Assembly (NCBI RefSeq): GCF_001921205.1
Contig: NZ_MSIE01000055.1
Location: 1-64,000 of the forward strand
Source of the DNA: Actinophytocola xanthii
Lineage (GTDB): Bacteria; Actinomycetota; Actinomycetes; Mycobacteriales; Pseudonocardiaceae
Length of the DNA stretch: 64,000 nt
Direction: 5' to 3'
Shown here: one piece after another, positions 10,501 to 19,081 of the stretch
Layout of the letters: each line of letters opens with the position of its first letter
Position numbering within the stretch: the first letter of the stretch is position 1
Translations under genes and position numbers: made by a program
Notes under the pieces: generated by a model
The model's database searches: none
The model's input: only the letters and a program-made list of their open reading frames with translations
What the model was told of the DNA's origin: nothing

Positions 10501-13500
10501 ACGGCCGGGCCTACCGCACCACCCAACCGTACTTCAACAGCGCCGCCGTCGACTCGAACCTGTGGCTGACCACCGACCAAAACATCCATTCGCTGACCGA
10601 GACGGAATACGACGGCGCCGGTCGCCCCGTCGCTCAGGTCTTCAAGGGTGGCGGTATCGAGAAGTGGCGTACCACCACCGCGTACGGCGGCGACCGCGTC
10701 CACGTCACCCCGCCCGAGGGGGGCACCGCCACCACCACGATCACCGACGCTCGTGGCCGCACCACCGAACTGCGCACCTACCAGGCCCCCACGCCGACCG
10801 GGGACTACGACACAACCACTTACGCCTACACCCCCGCCGGCCAGCTGAAAACCGTCGAGGACCCGGCCGAAAACACGTGGAGCTACACCTACGACCTGCG
10901 CGGTCGGCACACCACATCGGTGGACCCCGACCGGGGCACCACCCGCATGACCTACAACGACGCCAATCAACTGACCACCACCGAGGATGCTCGGGGGGTC
11001 AAGCTCGCGTACTCCTACGACTCGCTCGGTCGCATGACCCACACCTACCGCGACCAGGTCGGTGGAACGAAGCTCGCGGAATGGGTCTACGACACGGCGC
11101 TGTTGGGAAAGGGATACCTCAAATCGTCGACCAGGTGGGTGGGAAACAGCGCGTACACCACCAGTGTGTACTCATACACCACGTTCTACAAACCGACTCA
11201 GACCACCGTCACTATCCCCGCGGCCGAGCAGGAACTGGCCGGCGAGTACACCGCCAACTTCGGCTACGACTGGGACGGCAGCCTGTCCGGCGAGGTCTAT
11301 CCGGCGGCCGGTGAGCTCCCCCGCGAGTCGGTCAACTACGTCCAGGACGACTGGGGGCGTCCCCTGTCCAGTTCCGGCGCGCACAACGGGACTGTCGAGC
11401 TGGTGACGAGCACCGGCTACACCCGCTACGGCGAGCCCGAGCGCATACAGATCGGGGAGGGGACCAAACGCGTCTGGCTGTCCTACTACTACGAAGACCA
11501 GACCCGTCGACTCAAGCGCACCGTGGTGGACGCCGAGCTGCCCTCGCCCATGCAGGCGGATACCCACTACGCCTACGACGACGCCGGCAACGTCACCTCG
11601 GTCGCGGACAAGACCGCAGGTCAGACGGCAGACACCCAGTGTTTCCGCTACGATCACCTGCGCCGGTTGACCGAGGCTTGGACCCCCGCCGCGGACTGCG
11701 CGGGAGATCCTTCCGCGACCGCGCTGGGCGGTCCGGCGCCGTACTGGCGCTCGTACGGCTATGACGTGGTCGGCAACCGCACCGCCGAGACCGAGCACGC
11801 CATCGGTGGGGACGTCACGCGCACCTACGACTACACAGGCCACGCCCTCGATTCGGTGGTCACCGAGCACGCCGGTGGGACGAATCTGAAGGAGTTCGAG
11901 TACGACCCGGTCGGCAACACCACCACCCGCACGGACTCCGGCGAGGACCAGACTCTCGAGTGGGACGCCGAGGGCCACCTCGCGAAGGTTACGGAGGCCT
12001 CAGGCGCTGAAACCTCGTTCCTCTACACCGCCGAAGGATCCCGCCTCATCCGCCGTGACGCCCAAGCGGTCACCCTGTACCTGGGCAACCAGGAGATCCG
12101 TCTCGACCGCCAAACCAAGGCCAGAACCGCCACCCGGTACTACCAACACGGCAGCCTGCAGATCGCTGTGCGCACCGGTTCTGGACTGACCTGGCTCGCC
12201 ACCGACCACCAGGGCACCGGCTCGCTGGCGCTCAAGAGCACCACGCTCGAGGTGTTCCGTCGCCGACAGCTGCCGTTCGGCGAATCCCGCGGCGACAACC
12301 CGGTCTTCTGGCCCGACCAGCGGGGCTTCGTGGGAGGCGTGAAGGACGAGCTCACCGGCTTGACCCACCTCGGTGCCAGGGAGTACGACCCCGCGCTGGG
12401 CCGCTTCGTCTCGGTGGACCCGATCATGGACCTGGCCAATCCCCAGCAGATGCACGGCTACACCTACAGCAACAACAACCCCGTCACATCCTCGGACCCG
12501 TCGGGCCTGTACTGCGATTCGTGTGACTATTACAAACACACGAAGGGTGAAGGCAGCGGAAGCAACAAGGCTGGCTGTCAGGCTTACAGCGACGGCAGAT
12601 GTGGCGCCGGATCATCCGGACGGAAGAAGAGAAAGAAAAAGTCGACACCGGCCCATTACTGCGACGGCTGCAACTGGCCGACCGCCCGCGGACTTTATCC
12701 GAGCAAGGTAGGTGTTTTCGGCCGGCCAGAGATTGATCTGGAAGAACTCCAGCGCCGCGGCGTCCAACTCGACGCAAAATCCTGGGAGCTGTTCAACAAC
12801 AGTGGCGACGAGTACCGCCTGAGCCAACTCGAACCCCTCGCCGGCTATGAACCGCCCACCCCCGTCAGCTGGGGTGATCTCGTTGACTTCGTCTACCAAC
12901 TGACCCCCGTCTCGGATATCGCCAACTGCGCCAACGGCACCGAGAGCTGCCTCTGGATCCTCACGAACATCCCAGTCCTCAAGGTCATCAAAGCCCTCGA
13001 CACAAGTGCCGACGCCCTCAAGACCACCGAGAAGGTCGACGTCTCCACCGGCAAGATCAGCTGCCCGAGCAGCTTCGTACCCGGCACCAAGGTCCTCATG
13101 GCCGACGGCACCACCAAACCCATCGAAGCCATCCAGGTCGGCGACCAAGTCCTCTCCACCGACCCGGATACCGGCGAAACCGGCCCACGCACTGTCGTCG
13201 CAACCATCACCAGCCAAGGCGTCAAGGACCTCACCACCCTCACCATCGACACAGACGGCGACTACGGCACCGAGACCGGTACCCTCACCGCAACCACCAA
13301 CCACCCCTTCTGGGACGACAACCGAGGGCAGTGGGTGCTTGCGGGGGATCTACAGCCACGGGATGAGCTGAACGAAAGAACTCCGCGGCCCGCGACTCTC
13401 ATCGATAGCGATAGCACTCGACAGTACCAAGGAGTTCGCAATCTCACCGTAGCCGGCCTCCACACGTACTATGTGATGGCGGGCGATACTCCGATCCTGG

Positions 13501-13793
13501 TTCATAACGATGACGAGGACGACTACAATCAGGCAATCAACAAAGCTTTGTCCTGGCTCGATGAACGTGGATTCAAGGCAGAAAAGGCGACGATAGGAAG
13601 ATTTGGTACTATCGCCGGAAAGCCAATCGGCATGCAAACAGCGGATGGAAAGACTGGATTTAGAATCGAGTTTGATGATCGAAACGGCGCTCACATCAAC
13701 GTCTGGAGCGGCAAGGAAAAGGGCCCGCATTTCAACTTCAATGCAAGTGAAGCAACTGTGACAAAGATTCAAGGACGATTCGGCTGCAACTGA
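7575..13793 (+). CDS. Secreted RHS-repeat polymorphic toxin with HINT pretoxin
   Basis: A 2072-residue RHS protein. A GTG start sits behind an excellent ribosome site (AGAGGAG at 7563-7569). Residues 1-32 form a signal peptide. An SpvB-like region with YSSGxVDG lies near residue 130. YD/RHS repeats run from about 830 and close with the RHS core ending in SDPSGLY near 1645. A lysine-rich pretoxin stretch (1646-1828) precedes a HINT/intein-like autoprotease domain (about 1829-1978) that opens with a Cys and ends in ILVHN. The last ~94 residues are the toxin tip, which I cannot assign to a named family; HINVWSGKEKGPHF is its most distinctive part, and a nuclease is plausible. The toxin tip is visibly more A/T-rich than the RHS shell, as expected for an exchanged cassette. 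The next gene overlaps its stop codon and is the expected immunity gene. Confidence 0.9.
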   Translation: MRTRFVLRGCGVFLAATLTATLVQATVWPSVAAATGGPSVPSPTVPSVPVTQQGHQTPASKDETTPRALQGDQTASGNSLPGAGDFTQTSLNPSASWQVSGQSGDFSWSYPITTSPAPGGLQPNIALSYSSGAVDGLTSATNNQASWVGDGWSLWPGFVERSYRGCADDLEGGGEEPGDLCWHTDNATLSLNGSASELIRDDVTGVWKPKDDDGSRVERMTTVGNGDDTGESWKITTVDGTQYFFGSTPAAKSTWTVPVYGDDVNEPCHGNTFDASWCTQAYRWNLDKVVDRFGNMMRYVYQTETNFYGRNKNSAATEYVRGGWLDRIDYGLRADNTAITASAQVTFDVADRCVPGSNCVLTKPDNFPDVPLNLKCDGGTCTNKWSPTFWTTKRLAKITSRIRNGSAYDPVDSWALRHELPDPGDGDKAALWLKGITHTGHTGTAITLPEVTFDGARKPNRVYGTDGYSALIRFRMNAITSESGGITSINYADPECVHGSHMPANPETNVMRCYPQRWVPPMSPERTDYFHKYVVASVAAYDGLAGTLAVETSYEYLGGAAWHFDTSEFTPEDKKTWNEFRGFGRVRIRNGSGHDAPKTMTEQRFYRGMDGDKLPSGTRQVTVTDSKNGKRTDADWLHGIQFENATFEREGPSNQADPPRLSRTISTPVVHGPTATRGTRSARIVRTGQERTFTLLENDTERETMVETTYDQHYGLATQVNDLGDVTTAADDLCTRTTRVPNTGAPWLIDFPSTKETVSVRCGQTPSYPDHAVSAARTSYDGQSAGVAPAIGNITRTEAASARPASNPVYVTQGTFTYDKHGRPRTSTDILGHTTTTTYTPAEGGPLTQTVSTTPPTPGVTAGLVTTTTIDPRRGQPTVVVDPNNRRTEVAYDALGRSTEVWLANRRRVDYANGSVKFAYQVRNNAPNVVTTTTLGPNGVYTSVNQIYDGLLRPRQTQSSAVGTGRLITDVRYDSHGRAYRTTQPYFNSAAVDSNLWLTTDQNIHSLTETEYDGAGRPVAQVFKGGGIEKWRTTTAYGGDRVHVTPPEGGTATTTITDARGRTTELRTYQAPTPTGDYDTTTYAYTPAGQLKTVEDPAENTWSYTYDLRGRHTTSVDPDRGTTRMTYNDANQLTTTEDARGVKLAYSYDSLGRMTHTYRDQVGGTKLAEWVYDTALLGKGYLKSSTRWVGNSAYTTSVYSYTTFYKPTQTTVTIPAAEQELAGEYTANFGYDWDGSLSGEVYPAAGELPRESVNYVQDDWGRPLSSSGAHNGTVELVTSTGYTRYGEPERIQIGEGTKRVWLSYYYEDQTRRLKRTVVDAELPSPMQADTHYAYDDAGNVTSVADKTAGQTADTQCFRYDHLRRLTEAWTPAADCAGDPSATALGGPAPYWRSYGYDVVGNRTAETEHAIGGDVTRTYDYTGHALDSVVTEHAGGTNLKEFEYDPVGNTTTRTDSGEDQTLEWDAEGHLAKVTEASGAETSFLYTAEGSRLIRRDAQAVTLYLGNQEIRLDRQTKARTATRYYQHGSLQIAVRTGSGLTWLATDHQGTGSLALKSTTLEVFRRRQLPFGESRGDNPVFWPDQRGFVGGVKDELTGLTHLGAREYDPALGRFVSVDPIMDLANPQQMHGYTYSNNNPVTSSDPSGLYCDSCDYYKHTKGEGSGSNKAGCQAYSDGRCGAGSSGRKKRKKKSTPAHYCDGCNWPTARGLYPSKVGVFGRPEIDLEELQRRGVQLDAKSWELFNNSGDEYRLSQLEPLAGYEPPTPVSWGDLVDFVYQLTPVSDIANCANGTESCLWILTNIPVLKVIKALDTSADALKTTEKVDVSTGKISCPSSFVPGTKVLMADGTTKPIEAIQVGDQVLSTDPDTGETGPRTVVATITSQGVKDLTTLTIDTDGDYGTETGTLTATTNHPFWDDNRGQWVLAGDLQPRDELNERTPRPATLIDSDSTRQYQGVRNLTVAGLHTYYVMAGDTPILVHNDDEDDYNQAINKALSWLDERGFKAEKATIGRFGTIAGKPIGMQTADGKTGFRIEFDDRNGAHINVWSGKEKGPHFNFNASEATVTKIQGRFGCN

Positions 13794-14224
13794 TGAGTGA
13801 CAACTATTGGGAGAGCGTTACCTATTCCGAAGCACCGTTGGCGGCTTTGGAGCGTCAAGATGCCTCGGTGGTCTTCGAGTGGGTGCAGGAACACTTGCCC
13901 ATCGCCGGAAGCAAGATCGATTGGACTAGGGTTCAGGGGAAACACGATCACTGGAAGTTCGACAACCACGAACAACTTGACGCTAAGGCCATCGAGGAAA
14001 TATGCAAACGTGTTCAACAAGATTCGATAGTTGAGCACGTAGGAGATGGATTATCGCCGGTCGGCGTCCTTTTTGGAGAATCGAGTGTTGCTGCGATCGT
14101 TGGTGCACTACTGGAGATTCCAGAGCACCACTATTTCTTAGCCAGTGATCGTTCATGGATTGTCGTCGTCACCACTGAAGGAGACCTTGATATATTGGAG
14201 CGAGGAGCAGAACGAATAGACTAG
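13793..14224 (+). CDS. Probable immunity protein for the RHS toxin
   Basis: A 143-residue acidic, soluble-looking protein without signal peptide or membrane segment. Its ATG shares a base with the stop codon of the RHS toxin gene (TGATG at 13791-13795), so it is almost certainly translated by coupling and co-expressed with the toxin. This is the standard position of an immunity protein that binds and blocks the toxin tip in the producing cell. I do not recognise the family. Tryptophans near both ends and an acidic middle are the only visible traits. Base composition matches the A/T-richer toxin tip, suggesting the two were acquired together. The downstream side is cut by a transposase remnant on the opposite strand. 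Confidence 0.7.
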   Translation: MSDNYWESVTYSEAPLAALERQDASVVFEWVQEHLPIAGSKIDWTRVQGKHDHWKFDNHEQLDAKAIEEICKRVQQDSIVEHVGDGLSPVGVLFGESSVAAIVGALLEIPEHHYFLASDRSWIVVVTTEGDLDILERGAERID

Positions 14225-14314
14225 GCTCGGTACCACCACCGTCGACACCCGCGACGGTGCAGGTGATCACCGGGACCATCCCGGCGGAGCCATTGTGGAG
14301 AGATGAGGTCTGGG

Positions 14315-15060
14315 TGATCGTGGCCGGCCAGACAGTGGTGATCGCGTCCGGCAGTCCGGTCAGCCCGTCACAGACGACCATGAGCACGTCGGCAACGCCG
14401 CGGTTCTTCAGTTCGGTCAGCACGTGCAGCCAGTACTTCGCGCCTTCACCGCCATCACCGGCCCAGACTCCGAGGATGTCCCGGCGGCCTTCGCAGGTGA
14501 CCGCGAGCGCGACGTAGATCGGTCGGTTGGCGACCTGGTCGTCGCGGATCTTGACGTGGATAGCGTCGATGAAGATCACCGGATAGACCGGGTCCAGGGG
14601 CCGGTTCTGCCACTCGGTCATGCCCTCAAGCACCTTGTCGGTGATCGTGGAGATCCTCTGCCGCGAGACCTCGGCGCCATAGACCTCGGCGCCATAGACC
14701 TCGGCCAGGTGCGCGGAGATCTCCCCGGTCGTCAGTCCCTTGGCGGCCAGCGAGATGACCATCTCGTCGACCCCGGTCAACCGTTTCTGCCGCTTGACGA
14801 CGATCTTGGGTTCGAAGCTGCCGTTGCGGTCGCGCGGAACAGTGATCTCAACCGAGCCGACATCGGTCAGCACGGTCTTCGATCGAGTGCCATTGCGGGA
14901 GTTGCCGGTGTTCCGGCCGGCCGGGTCGTGCTTGTCATAACCCAGATGGTCAGTGATCTCGCCGTCCAGAGCGGACTCGAGCAGCCGCTTGGTCAACTGC
15001 TGGAGCACCCCGCCCTCGCCAGTCAGCTGCAGATCAGCCGCTTCTTGACCTACGCCCAGG
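14315..15060 (-). pseudogene. IS256-family transposase remnant
   Basis: The minus strand encodes a clear IS256-type (Mutator-like) transposase: LTKRLLESAL, EITDHLGYDKHDP and WQNRPLDPVYPV are hallmark stretches. The reading frame continues upstream of the first usable GTG (15008) to about 15060, so the N-terminus is partly missing. The match ends just after the second catalytic Asp region (VCDGLTGLPDAI, then a Trp-Pro motif). From there to 14169 the sequence is unrelated, so the third acidic residue and about 150 C-terminal residues are absent. A 15-bp tandem duplication inside the gene adds five residues. A full-length member would be about 410 residues. The remnant separates the toxin locus from the integrase genes and is inactive. 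Confidence 0.85.
14671..14700. repeat. 15-bp tandem duplication inside transposase remnant
   Basis: Two exact adjacent copies of tcggcgccatagacc. On the coding (minus) strand this repeats the VYGAE residues in frame. It looks like replication slippage in a decaying IS256-type gene. Confidence 0.8.
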
Positions 15061-15171
15061 CTTGGCAGGGGTCGCTATTTGGCGGAGAAAGTTGGTGGTC
15101 GCCTGTCCCCTGCGGGCCTGTTTTTCGGAGTTCAGGGGTGTCACCGCCAGATCGAGCAACTTGGAGACACC

Positions 15172-15513
15172 GTGACTCATCCAGATCGCGTCCGCCGTGG
15201 ACACCCTGCCATGCGCCGTCCTCACCGCCGTTCGCTGTCTGCGCGGCACGACCAAGCACTGGAATCCGGCGCGGCCAGCCCTCCCGACAACGCTGCAACC
15301 CACGCGGCGAACAGGCCCGGGACCGTGCAGGCCCATGCCGCTGAGGAGCCTCTTCTCTACACCGCCGAGCAGGCGGCGGCGCTGTTGCAGGTGCGTCCGT
15401 CGTGGTTGCGGCGCAAAGCCGCAGCACGAGCGGTACCCTGCCGGTTCGTCGGCAAACACCTGCGGTTCTCCCGCGCCGACATCGAGACAATCGCCGAAGG
15501 CGAGACACCCTAA
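15172..15513 (+). CDS. Excisionase-like helix-turn-helix protein
   Basis: The C-terminal half (LYTAEQAAALLQVRPSWLRR ... RFVGKHLRFSRADI) is a MerR/AlpA-type winged helix of the excisionase family that usually sits directly upstream of actinomycete element integrases. Such proteins bind att arms and set the direction of recombination. The GTG at 15172 is chosen because GGAGA lies 5 bp upstream; the frame is open further left to 15079. A shorter start at the GTG at 15325 would leave just the HTH domain. The integrase starts 105 bp downstream on the same strand, so this is a typical xis-int pair. The N-terminal half has no recognisable domain. Confidence 0.7.
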   Translation: MTHPDRVRRGHPAMRRPHRRSLSARHDQALESGAASPPDNAATHAANRPGTVQAHAAEEPLLYTAEQAAALLQVRPSWLRRKAAARAVPCRFVGKHLRFSRADIETIAEGETP

Positions 15514-15618
15514 GAACATGGCTTTCTCAAAAATGTTCCGCAAGCCGCTCTAAACATTTTTTCGCGTGGGGCAGCCATTCACGCTTCACTTGACATTTGA
15601 CGAACACGGAGCGTCCAT

Positions 15619-16902
15619 ATGTCCGTCAAATTTCACACATCACCAGGGGGTGTTTCAGTCATGGCCTTCGTTGAGAAGAGCGGCAAGAATCTGTGGCGGG
15701 TGCGTTACCCGAAAGACGACGGTGGATTCGGCACCATCTCCGGATTCACCTCGAAAACCGCGGCGGAGAACAAAGCGCACGAGATCGAAGCCGACCAGCG
15801 GCGCGGTCAGTTCCTCGACCCCGACGGCGGGAAACTGACGCTGGCGGAGTGGTCGATCGCCTGGTTCGACGCGCTCGACGTCGCCGCGACCACCGAAGCC
15901 CAGTACCGCAGCCTGGTCCGCAACCACATCCTCCCCCGCTGGGGCACCACCCGCCTGGACGCGATCTCCGGGCTGGCCGTGCACACCTGGGGCAAGAAAC
16001 TCCGCGCCGAGGGCTACGCCCAAGCCACCGTGATCACAATCGTCAAAGTGATGTCGATGCTGCTGGCCGACGCCGCCGACGAACGCCTCATCGCCGTTAA
16101 CCCCATCCAGCCCCGCCGCCGCGGCAAGCGCCGGCACGAGGTCCGCACCGAACGGGTCTGGGCCACGCCCGAACAGGCCCTCGGCGTCGCCGCGCAGGCC
16201 GCAGCGCTGGTCGGAGACTGGGCCGCCGTGCTGATGATCACCGCCGCGTGGACCGGGGCGCGGTGGGGTGAACTCGCCGGACTGCGCAGGCATAACCTTC
16301 ACCTCGACGACGCCACCCTCGTCATCGACCGCCATGCCGGAGCGCTGCACGAGGTGAACGGGCGGCTCGAGCTCGGGCCACCCAAGACCGCGGAATCCGC
16401 CCGCACCATCACCCTTCCCCCTTTTCTCGTGCACCTCCTGCGAACGCACCTCAACGGGCACGACCATCCGCACGTGTTCGTCACTTCCGAGGGGGAGCTA
16501 CTCCGCAGGTCGAACTTCGCCCGCCGCGCGATGCGGCCCGCCGCCGACGGCAACCACCACCGCACCCGGCCCCGCACCCGCGTCCACCCCGTCCTGCCCG
16601 GACTGGTCTTCCATGGGTTCCGGCATAGCCACAAGACCTGGCTCATCGCTGATGGCATCCCTGATGTCGCGCAAGCCCGGCGCCTTGGACACCGCATACC
16701 GGACAAGATCCAGCACATCTACTCCCACGTCGCCCCCGAAGTCGAAACACGACTCATCAACGCCCTCCAACACCGGTGGACCATCGCACTCCACACCCTC
16801 ACCGGCAACACCACCACGCCAAGCACCGAACACAGCGCCGAGCGGCTCACCCGACTCGCACTACCCGTCGCGACCATCCCCGCGGTCGACCTGACCGCCT
16901 GA
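15619..16902 (+). CDS. int: Tyrosine site-specific integrase
   Basis: A 427-residue phage-type integrase. An N-terminal arm-binding part is followed by a SAM-like core-binding domain (about 70-165) and the catalytic domain. The catalytic residues are all visible: Arg215 in TGARWGEL, His332 and Arg335 in HGFRHSH, His358 in LGH, and the nucleophile Tyr368 in IQHIYSHV. The enzyme should recombine an element att site with a chromosomal site. The first att-like repeat (tRNA-Pro 3' half) lies 450 bp downstream, the usual xis-int-attP order. ATG 15619 has GGAG 9 bp upstream; ATG 15661 is an alternative start. It is the only complete integrase in the window, so it may have served the neighbouring blocks in trans. 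No replication or transfer genes of an AICE are seen beside it. Confidence 0.92.
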   Translation: MSVKFHTSPGGVSVMAFVEKSGKNLWRVRYPKDDGGFGTISGFTSKTAAENKAHEIEADQRRGQFLDPDGGKLTLAEWSIAWFDALDVAATTEAQYRSLVRNHILPRWGTTRLDAISGLAVHTWGKKLRAEGYAQATVITIVKVMSMLLADAADERLIAVNPIQPRRRGKRRHEVRTERVWATPEQALGVAAQAAALVGDWAAVLMITAAWTGARWGELAGLRRHNLHLDDATLVIDRHAGALHEVNGRLELGPPKTAESARTITLPPFLVHLLRTHLNGHDHPHVFVTSEGELLRRSNFARRAMRPAADGNHHRTRPRTRVHPVLPGLVFHGFRHSHKTWLIADGIPDVAQARRLGHRIPDKIQHIYSHVAPEVETRLINALQHRWTIALHTLTGNTTTPSTEHSAERLTRLALPVATIPAVDLTA

Positions 16903-16915
16903 CACCACCCAACAC

Positions 16916-16950
16916 ACGGCCGCCACCTCCCCTTGGGAGGTCGCGGCCGT
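16916..16950 (+). terminator. Hairpin terminator after int
   Basis: A 16-bp inverted repeat with a single mismatch and a 3-nt loop (ACGGCCGC... / ...GCGGCCGT) begins 14 bp after the integrase stop codon. There is no U-tract, but stems of this kind are common actinomycete terminators. Confidence 0.75.
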
Positions 16951-17303
16951 TCCTCACTCCGGCATCCCCACCGACACGCCGTCTTTCGCAGCCAATCCGC
17001 CGCCATGAACCGGCCAGACCACACCCCAGCCGTCCACACCCGTCATCGACCCGCTCACGCCGCCGTCAACCGGGCGCAACCACCACCAACCGGCCGCAAC
17101 CGGACCCATCCCAGCCGCGATCGACCCCGGATGACGTCCGTTAAGCCCGGATGACGGAGGAGAGTCTGCAAGGCGACCCCACATGGCCGTTGGTCAAAGC
17201 CAGACCATGATCGTCTCCTTATTTTCTCCTTCTTACCCTTGTTGATCTCCATTCAGACCTAAATAGACAGTCCTACAAGATCGACAGCAGGACAGCAAAA
17301 AGG
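16951..17303. other. Non-coding arm between int and att site
   Basis: About 350 bp without a credible gene. Position between int and the tRNA-like core suggests it is the integrase-side att arm, but I could not identify repeated arm-binding sites in it. Confidence 0.4.
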
Positions 17304-17342
17304 CCCGCTGACCTGGACTTTCATCCAAAACCAGCGGGCCTA
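17304..17342 (-). terminator. Rho-independent terminator of the tRNA-Pro remnant
   Basis: Perfect 9-bp arms (ggcccgctg / cagcgggcc) are followed on the minus strand by five Ts. It lies just 3' of the minus-strand tRNA-Pro 3' half, so it is the tRNA terminator carried with the att site. Confidence 0.85.
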
Positions 17343-17350
17343 TCGCGACC

Positions 17351-17530
17351 GTCGGGCTGACAGGATTTGAACCTGCGACCCCTTGACCCCCAGCACAAGC
17401 AAGTCAAGCGCTGTGCTCGAGGCCGTTCATCCAGCTCACGAACGAGCGTACCGCGCCCAGTTTCCGGGTCTGGCCACTCCCCCAGACCACCCTCCGCAGA
17501 CCCGGTTTAGTCAAGCACAGTTTCCGCAGG
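17351..17530 (-). repeat. att-like repeat copy 1 with tRNA-Pro(GGG) 3' half
   Basis: Positions 17351-17393 read on the minus strand as the anticodon loop (CTGGGGG), anticodon 3' arm, T-arm (GGTTCAAATCC) and acceptor end of a tRNA-Pro with anticodon GGG. To the right the tRNA 5' half is missing. A different sequence follows (cacaagcaagtcaagcgctgtgct...), which recurs at 36.43, 44.74 and 63.94 kb. This is the expected structure of a hybrid att site after insertion into a tRNA gene, with crossover in the anticodon loop. Similarity to copy 3 continues to about 17780. Confidence 0.85.
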
Positions 17531-18419
17531 TCAGAACCAGTATATACCGCTTCCTCGCACTCCCCGGCCCAGACGCCGCTGGCGAACTCGGACACCGGGG
17601 CGTCCTCAAACGGGACCCGCGGCAAGTCAGCGCGCCCCGGCCGCCGACCAGGTCGCGTTCGTATTCCGGCCAGACTCGCAGCGGAAGGGCATCCTCCAGT
17701 ATCGGGGCGAACGAGATCGTCGCCGTCGACTGGGCCGCCCGCCCTGCCGGTGAGCACAGGACCCCACGGAGGTAGGCGCAGAGCACGTTGATCACAATTT
17801 CGCGGTGGACGGGGTTGTCCTGGGCGACGCGTTCCAGCGCGTAGAGACCACCTTGGCGGACCACGGCCTTGTCCGACCCCAACTGCTCAACCGCCGCGGT
17901 GTACAGCTCGGTTACCCGGCGTTCGGTCGCGTCGAGCTCGGTCGCGGTCGTGGCCACTTCCTGGTGCCATTGGCGGCGTACGGCGAGCAGCAACGCGAAC
18001 ACGCCTCCAGTTCCGGCGCCGATGCTCAAGCCGGTCTTGATCGCTTCGACTCGAGCTGCCGGTGGATCCTTGGCCTCGGCTGCCTCGTTCAGCAACCAGG
18101 CGGTGGCCAGCCATGCCACACCGGCCACTAGGACGGCGGCGGCCACGGTCCACCAGCTCAGTGGGGAGACCACCGCGTCCTGCACGGCCGGTGGCCGCCG
18201 GGGAGACCGTGGGCCCCGGACGTGGAGGAACGCGCTGGTGGTGAGCACACCGAGGGCCACCGCGCACAACAAGAGCCACCCCAGCTCGGGCCATCTCTCC
18301 CGAGAACCCACCCAGCGTGCCACCGCGGCCCAGTCCATCCACCCGGTCACTCCGATCGAACCCGCCAACAGCAGCACCAGGCCCACCGCGGCCCGAACCA
18401 CCACATCACGACGCAACAC
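17511..18419 (-). pseudogene. Truncated pentapeptide-repeat-family membrane protein
   Basis: A 302-residue frame whose first ~230 residues match the conserved front of actinomycete pentapeptide-repeat proteins. Two or three membrane segments (about 10-28, 48-66, 88-108) and a further hydrophobic stretch near 135-150 are followed by a TELDATERRVTELY helix and GSDKAVVRQGGLYALERVAQDN. In the family an HTH-like helper and then many A(D/N)Lxx pentapeptides follow. Here the C-terminus turns into Arg/Pro-rich sequence inside the att-like repeat, so the pentapeptide part is gone. A second, more decayed copy of the same 3' segment lies beside att copy 3. Truncation by recombination at the att site is the likely cause. 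Function unknown. Confidence 0.7.
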
Positions 18420-19081
18420 GGAATGGACACAGAGTCGCTGCAGACGATCCGTTCGTGACCATGCCGCTGTCCGCAGGAGGCCGAGCCAGGTCGAGCCCCG
18501 AGCGCCGGGGGCCCGGGCTCAAGCACCACCAGCGGACCTGCCCCGAGTAGGCCCCCAGGCAGAGTGGTCGCAGCGATCACCGGCCAAGCCGGACGGGGCC
18601 ACGCCTGCGCCCCGAGGACATGGGAACGTCAGAAGGGGGTGAAAGCGCGCGAATTTCGAGTAGAGGACGTGGTAGCAGTTCGTGCAGTTCTCCACCTGGA
18701 GGCCGCCTGGCTGCAGGCCTCTCCCCGCACGCCAGCGGCTACGCGGACTTCTCTCGACACCTACTCTCCCGAGGCGTCGCCCTGGTCAACGCCACTGACC
18801 CGCAGCTCACCCAAGCGAACGCGCCGGCGCCGCGCATGAGCTGGCCGACCCTGACCACGACGGGGGTCTTCGAAACCACAACGTGGGGGGTCCGCCCGGC
18901 TGGTCGCCGCGATCCCTCGGACGATCCGGGTCGAGTTCGGCGACCACTCTGGTGAATTCTATGGTGAACCTCGTCGAAAGGCAGGCAAGGCGACGAGTAC
19001 ACGGTCAGTGCGGTGCTGATACGGGCGTGAACACGCCCTGCTCGGTTGAGACCGGGGCGCCGTTCGAACAGAAATGTGCAG
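18420..19081. other. No recognised gene
   Basis: About 660 bp with short, mutually overlapping frames and no domain I recognise. It is flanked by a truncated gene and a frameshifted gene, so it is probably degraded sequence. Confidence 0.4.

Noticed and set aside
14424-15344. 306-codon plus-strand frame
   Set aside because: It lies antisense to the IS256-type transposase, whose protein motifs are unmistakable on the minus strand.
17351-17400. Functional tRNA gene
   Set aside because: Only the 3' half from the anticodon loop onward is present at 17.35, 36.39 and 44.70 kb. The D-arm and the 5' acceptor strand do not follow, so none can fold as a tRNA.
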